Under the pieces are notes generated by a model. The model was not told where the DNA came from. It saw only the letters and a list, made by a program, of their open reading frames with translations, and made no database searches. The position numbers and the translations under genes are program-made. From Bolinopsis microptera (taxonomy: Eukaryota; Ctenophora; Tentaculata; Lobata; Bolinopsidae), in the NCBI RefSeq assembly GCF_026151205.1, contig NC_087083.1, positions 14,996,280 to 15,060,279 of the forward strand: a DNA stretch of 64,000 nucleotides. Reading direction: 5' to 3'. The stretch's first letter is position 1, and each line of letters opens with the position of its first letter. Positions 59,101 through 64,000 of the stretch are shown piece after piece.

Positions 59101-62100
59101 AGGAATTAAAACCATTGGCAATTGCTCTCCGGTTCAAGATTCTTTCATTATTGATGATGAAAGGTGGTTTGGTTGTTTTCTTTCTTTTGCCCCTAAGCTC
59201 ATTTATTATCTGCCAAGTTTTCTTACTGCTTTCAATGTTTTTATAGATTTCGTTACAGTAATAGGAGCGTTTGGCTGCCTTTATGATACCCTTAAGCATC
59301 CTACGATAGTCACTAAATGTCTTATAAAGAAGGACATTGCCAGATGGATCTTTATTTGTTACTGTATCTGACCATTCTTTACAAAGCTCATGTTTTCTGT
59401 CGATTGAGAGGATGATTCCATCTGTAATCCAAGGATTAAGCTTTGGTGTTCTTTTGGTCGTTTTCGGTACTTCTAATTTACAGTGCTTGTCAAGGGTGGA
59501 TTTGAAGCAATCGACAAATTCGCAAAAATCTGAAGATTGGGACAGCTGATTCACCTTCACCTCAAGGTCAGAAACAAAATTTTTAAGCTTGGCACTTGAG
59601 TAGTCGTAGTAGCGGACATGTTTTTCATTGTTCTTATTTCTTGGGGCCGGGGTTGAGGTGAAGGAGAATATGAACGTGTGTTCACTTAATCTATCCTGAA
59701 GTACACCAGAGAGCAAAACATTATCAATATCACTAACTAGGATGTTATCTATACACGAGTTTTTACAATTAGGCCGGAAGTGGGTAGCAATTGAGATGGA
59801 TGGATACAAACCATTACTAATTATAGTGTCTTCAAATAACTGGTTGTGTGACGAAACTTTGAAGAGGTCTGAGTTAAAGTCGCCAAGCAAACGAAAGGGC
59901 TTGCCGGATATCTGCTTAGCAATGGTTTGTAAAGTTTCACAAAAAGCCTCAAGGCAGCCACTAGGGGGACGGTATACAACTCCGTAGACAACCCCAACAC
60001 CAGTGCTATCAGTGATTTCAGCGAATAAGCATTCAATGTTTACAGTACAGTAGGATAACTTTTCTAGGACAACAGTGTTAAGGTTGTCTGAGACATAAAG
60101 CGCAACCCCAGTGCCCTTTTTCTTATCTGGGAGGGTATTTTGGGAGGGTATTCCCTATATGTAATATTCACTTACCAGGCATCCTTTCAAAAGAATGTGT
60201 GGCAAGTGATAATAGATTCCTCTTTGATTGCATGTAAACTATGCAGAGATACAATTATCAGTAACAATGCAATGTAAATTTTAAGTTGATAAACCCACGA
60301 TATGATTCTTTTCTGCAATATTCTTATCTTATCTTATTAATTTCTTATCAATTATCTTTCAATGAAGATATCTTATTGATGATTTGTACCACTCCGCAGA
60401 TGAATGTGCAGCGGGAACATACAGAGAAGCAGGCATGTCTTCCTGTGTTAATTGTGATGAGAACTCTGTCAGTACTGCAGGAACATCTTCTTGCACTGCT
60501 TGTAATGCTGGAACTGTAGCTAATGATGATTCGACAGAATGTGGTAAGTTGATAAACCCACGATAAGATTCTTATCCCCGATATTCTTCTCCCATTTATT
60601 TCTTCTGAAATTTTTATAGGACTGGTCCACAGTGTGAACAGATTCCAGATTTATATCTTTTTAAACTGATATTTAATAAATGATTAAAGGAACCAATTTT
60701 AAAGTTGCCATATTAAAACCTTTAGGCCCAAAAATATACCCATTATACTCACTCAAAAACAACTCTAAATCAGTAGGCTGTCACTCTGTTAATGCACCAC
60801 ACCGCTCCCTCCACTGCACTAAAAGTTATACAATAAATTCTACAATCCTTATTTTGTATCGTGATGGAGACCAGTGTCCATACAAAACATTTACTAGGTT
60901 GCCGTTTGGTGTGAACAATAGCGAACAGCACGCACACTCCTTTGCCCCGTCAACCTATATCTAATCTATTTAAAGAGTGACAACCATACTACACATTGAA
61001 TTAGGATTCCTTTGAATATCAAATTGATTTATTGTAAACTTGTTTACTCTGTAATAAATGGCATAAAATTGAAATTTTTGTTTAACTGAAATTTTTGTTT
61101 AACTGAATAAAGATGTCTTATTGATGATTGGTACCACTTCACAGATGAATGTGCAGCGGGAACATACAGAGAAGCACACATGTCTTCCTGTCTTAGTTGT
61201 GATGAGAACTCTGTCAGTACTGCAGGAGCATCTTCTTGCACTGCTTGTAATGCTGGAACTGTAGCTAATGATGATTCGACAGAATGTGGTAAGTTGATAA
61301 ACCCACGAAGATATTCTTATCCACACTATTCGTATCTTATTTATTTCTTATCAATTCTTTTTCAATAAAGATATCATATTTATGATTTATACCAATGCAA
61401 TCCGCAGATGAATGCGCAGCGGGAACATACAGAGACGCACACATGTCTTCCTGTGATAGTTGTGATGAGAACTCTGTCAGTACTGCAGGAGCATCTTCTT
61501 GCAATGCTTGTAATGCTGGAACTGTAGCTAATGATGATTCGACAGAATGTTGTAAGTTGATAAACCCACGATGAGATTCTGATCCCCACTATTCTTATCA
61601 TATTTATTTCTTATCAATTCTCTTTCAAAAAAAGATATTATCTTATTCATGATTGGTACCGCTCCACAGATGAATGCGCAGCGGGAACATACAGAGACGC
61701 ACACATGTCTTCCTGTGTTAGTTGTGATGAGAACTCTGTCAGTACTGCAGGAGCATCTTCTTGCACTGCTTGTGATGCTGGAACTGTTGCTAATGATGAT
61801 TCGACAGAATGTTGTAAGTTGATAAACCCACGAAAAGATCATTATCAATCAATATTCACTTGCCAGGCATATTTTTAAACGAATGCGTGGCAAGTGAATA
61901 TATGGGCAATTCCACGATAACGGTAACCAGTAACAAAATAATAAAGTTTGGAGGTGGTTTGGGAGAGATAGAAAATCTTGACCATATTTTCAGGGGCAAA
62001 AAACCGTTTGTTGATATCTAGCCTAGTTTAAAAACTGTAGCGCGTCAAAGTTGGCTTAAATTTAGTGTATCTTTAGTGTGAATATCCAGTTATTTTCCGA

Positions 62101-64000
62101 AAGATTTTAGGGAGCTTTATTAATCGTAGAATTCAATATTTTATCCTGTATATCAACCTAGTGGGCTTCAGATAGAAGGCCAGCCTAATTTTGAGGGCCA
62201 AATTTCTTTACTTTTTGAGTGTCTTATGATCAAATTTTTCCTCTTCGCGTGTGAATTACGCTACCAAATAGTGAAAAATGTTTTACTGTGGCTACACTAT
62301 AAGTCTGTTTGATTCGAAACTCTCTCTCTAACGGCAACTTTAGTCATCTATAAAGGTCAGAAAATTTCATTCGTTTTGTCACACTGGAAGTGCAAAAAGT
62401 AGGGGTAGTGTAATTCACAGGTAGCGTAATTCACAGCTTGGTAGTGTAATTTACACAGCGGAAAATTAATAAAACAAGTGGTTTAAATGCTTTGTTGTGA
62501 AATAAATTGTACTTTCAATACTTCCTGGGCAATTCTAGGGACCTATTTTCAACAACTGCCTGAAAGTGTTGGTAATTTTATCGAAATTAGGGTTCCGCCA
62601 GGGCAAAATGTGCCACTTTTAGACCTTAAATCGCAAAAATAATGATTTTTAAATGGATTAGGACATCAAAATTGATTTGAAAGTGTTTTATAGTCACTGT
62701 TAGGTCTGGGAACACTTATTTGAGTAATTTAAAGGCTTATTTTCAGAAAATATCAGCAATTTGGGGCTAAAATTACTTTATTTTCTTGTCACGTAACTAA
62801 ATTTTGCTCAAAAGAGCAGTGTTTTTGCCCCAAAAATTCTAATTTTTATCGAAAACCATGTATAGAGGTATCAAATTAAAGCTCTTGATGACCTCTTCAC
62901 ATTAAAAACACAAAGAAGTAGTTTAGAATTGATATAAGTGATGAAATGGTCTAAAAATGGATTCAAAAAGTTCTAAATTTCACCCAATTTCTGTCTAATC
63001 ATGAACCTTTGACTCTTTGAGAGCTCATAAAAAATCATGCCACAATATTACACTGTACATTTTTCTAGGGTTACTCTAAATATTCTATACTTACAGATAA
63101 ATCAACTTATAGATGCTTACCAAAGTTAATTTGCAACTTATTTTTGTAGTTTGTCCTAAAAAATGGCAAAAAATTGCCAAAAAATGCAATTTTTGACAAA
63201 AAATGAGGTTAAATTAATATTTGAGGTCAAATATCCATTTAATCACTCTAAAAACCTTTTTAAACGTTATTTTGGGGCAAGATTATCTTACAACTTGTAT
63301 CCCATTTGCAAATAGTTCACTATAGTTCAAAACTTGTTAAGTATTAAAATGTAATTGTCAAATAATACGGTGAACTTTTCTACAGATAGTAATCATTTAG
63401 GTTTGAATCTGTACAGCTTCTTGGCGGTTAGATCAATAAAAGTATGTTAGGATCAAACTTTCATTGCGATAATATAATCTATTTGCTTCATTTTTTCAGT
63501 TGTTGCAGTATGTGAAGCTGGAAACTTCAGTAATGGATCTGCAACCTGTTCTGAATGTAAAGCTGGAAAATTCAGTGCTGCTGGATCTGCAACATGTTCT
63601 GAATGTGAAGCAGGAAAATTCAGTGCTGCTGGATCTGCAACATGTTCTGAATGTGAAGCAGGAAAATTCAGTGCTGCTGGATCTGCAACATGTTCTGAAT
63701 GTGAAGCTGGAAAATTCAGTGCTGCTGGATCTGCAACATGTTCTGAATGTGAAGCAGGAAAATTCAGTGCTGCTGGATCTGCAACATGTTCTGAATGTGA
63801 AGCTGGAAAATTCAGTGCTGCTGGATCTGCAACATGTTATGAATGTGAAGCAGGAAAATTCAGTGCTGCTGGATCTGCAACATGTTCTGAATGTGAAGCT
63901 GGAAAATTCAGTTCTGCTGGATCTGCAACATGTTCTGAATGTGAAGCAGGAAAATTCAGTGCTGCTGGATCTGCAACATGTTCTCAATGTGAAGCAGGAA
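50172..64000 (+). CDS. secreted giant cysteine-rich repeat protein (exon-array gene), 3' end beyond window
   Basis: Signal-peptide exon 50172-50268 (hydrophobic MVSAYIFLLLAHVTLQ segment), phase 1. Exon 51523-51960 encodes a 146-residue unknown domain (EDLTGWAPV at its start, IKAIQFKETTNGASQFYKG at its end) similar to that of the gene at 17-23 kb. A 54-nt exon at 52158-52211 follows. Then come 144-nt exons starting at 52332, 52597, 52863, 53129, 53395, 53658, 53923, 54186, 54447, 54712 and 54978; a second 54-nt exon at 55284-55337; then 55452, 55710, 55972, 56238, 56504, 60400, 61145, 61408 and 61670; and a terminal exon from 63500. Each 144-nt exon encodes three 16-residue units (ECAAGTYRDADMSSC / DSCDENSVSTAGASSC / TACNAGTVANDDSTEC). 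All are phase 1-1, so any number can be spliced together. The class is ephrin-receptor-like GCC2/GCC3. No transmembrane segment is visible before the window ends. Likely extracellular; function unknown. Confidence 0.85.
50269..51522. other. intron 1 of the exon-array gene
   Basis: Non-coding. Contains a poly-C run at about 50656-50671 that looks like an unstable homopolymer. No element identified. Confidence 0.6.
55161..55208. repeat. hairpin repeat TATTCACTTGCCA...TGGCAAGTGAATA, copy 1
   Basis: 48-bp inverted repeat (TATTCACTTGCCAGGCAT / ATGCGTGGCAAGTGAATA) around a CTTTCAAAAG-type loop. Further copies lie at about 60169-60213 and 61854-61901, always in introns of the exon array. Confidence 0.85.
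57200..60145 (-). mobile_element. 5'-truncated LINE inserted antisense in the exon array
   Basis: Minus-strand frame from about 60140 to 57830 encodes the back half of the endonuclease (KGTGVALYVSDNLNTVVLEK, VYRPPSGC, LLGDFNSDLF, NSCIDNILVSD) and a full RT (PVFKKGNPEEIENYRPIST, TQFGFRQSHSTSHAVNY, IFIDLSKAFDTIDHSTLL, GVPQGSILGPLLFLLYIND, TFADDTNIFV). A frame break near 57850 separates the last part, which continues as AAKNRISSIFTAQKYCLR and ends around 57321. It belongs to the same broad CR1/Jockey-like group as the LINE at 3154-6829 but is clearly a different family. Confidence 0.9.
60169..60213. repeat. hairpin repeat, copy 2
   Basis: ATTCACTTACCAGGCATCCT and its near complement around TTTCAAAAGAATG. 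About 110 bp following it also match the sequence after copy 1 (CCTCTTTGATTGCATGTAAA onward), so this whole segment was duplicated together. Confidence 0.8.
60560..61090. other. insertion between array units, possible retroelement relic
   Basis: Unrelated sequence separating the units at 60400 and 61145. Part of it (about 60850-60925) translates to DGDQCPYKTFTRLPFGVNNS, reminiscent of the LPFG motif of LTR-retrotransposon reverse transcriptases. Too short to be sure. Confidence 0.25.
61814..63499. other. last visible intron of the exon-array gene
   Basis: Hairpin repeat copy 3 lies at 61854-61901. The rest is AT-rich sequence with repetitive wording (AAAAATTGCCAAAAAATGCA) and no recognisable element or exon. 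Confidence 0.6.
63500..64000 (+). repeat. 48-bp coding tandem repeat (16-residue units) in the terminal exon
   Basis: About ten copies of CSECEAGKFSAAGSAT, encoded by a 48-bp unit that alternates GAAGCAGG and GAAGCTGG third positions. Open to the window edge, so the number of copies is unknown. The frame joins the preceding exon through a phase 1 junction. Confidence 0.95.

Larger units (their letters stand above)
52332..61813 (+). repeat. tandem array of 20 exon-intron units (~265 bp)
   Basis: Period 258-266 bp where uninterrupted (144-nt exon plus about 120-bp intron). Introns share ATTCTTATCTTATCTTATTT and CAATTCTCTTTCAA blocks. Units are very similar; the one at 54186 is the most diverged (SSCINCDENTVSNAG). 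Units at 54978, 61408 and 61670 end TGT-T instead of TGT-G before the donor. Interruptions: a 54-nt exon and hairpin repeat at 55155-55340, a LINE at 57200-60145 and a 500-bp insertion at 60560-61090. Confidence 0.95.

Noticed and set aside
52542-61848. Repeated minus-strand frames such as SSWVYQLTTFCRIIIS in each array unit
   Set aside because: Antisense shadows of the plus-strand cysteine-rich exons, which have splice sites and conserved cysteines.

Overview
The window is nuclear DNA from an animal. Its genes are split into many short exons with GT-AG introns, it is AT-rich, and it is full of non-LTR retrotransposons, small inverted-repeat DNA elements, one tRNA-derived SINE and very large tandem arrays. 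The protein families seen (a calpain-5/6-like protease, a BMP/TGF-beta ligand, secreted proteins with cysteine-rich ephrin-receptor-like repeats, a START-like fragment) fit an invertebrate, perhaps a cnidarian or another early-branching animal. The species cannot be read from the sequence alone.

Layout: (1) 1-14.2 kb, plus strand: the 3' two thirds of a calpain gene. Nine exons (1218-14162) cover the end of the protease core, the beta-sandwich domain and a C2 domain. Its introns hold a (GGGA)n tract, a hAT-like element, a nearly complete LINE (minus strand), an AlkB-SGNH reading frame that may be that LINE's ORF1, several minisatellites and a third LINE tail. (2) 17.4-22.7 kb, minus strand: a secreted protein gene with a signal peptide, an unknown N-terminal domain, five duplicated cysteine-rich exons and a CCP/sushi exon. 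(3) 25.6-29.5 kb, minus strand: a complete five-exon BMP/TGF-beta ligand gene with one reading-frame break near the propeptide/mature junction. (4) 33-37.5 kb, minus strand: exons of one or two unrecognised genes, among a mariner-like element and a SINE. (5) 37.6-48.2 kb: a 4.1-kb purine-rich array, a START-like C-terminal exon, a 16-bp array, an assembly gap and a 4.35-kb array of about 74-bp poly-G units, with one further exon at 48.3 kb. (6) 50.2-64 kb, plus strand: a second secreted cysteine-rich gene, distantly related to the one at 17-23 kb, with 20 near-identical 144-nt exons, two 54-nt exons and a long terminal exon of 16-residue repeats that runs off the window. A LINE has inserted antisense inside this exon array.

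The main theme is exon and splice-site duplication by tandem repetition. In the two cysteine-rich genes the repeat exons are 96 or 144 nt (multiples of 48 nt, one 16-residue cysteine unit), all phase 1-1. In the BMP gene both splice sites of exon 2 lie inside tandem arrays. In the calpain gene one donor is duplicated and one acceptor is built from a minisatellite. The most unusual single object is the AlkB-like dioxygenase plus SGNH-hydrolase reading frame at 7412-8476, upstream of a PHD-endonuclease-RT LINE on the same strand. All protein identities rest on motif recognition without database searches.
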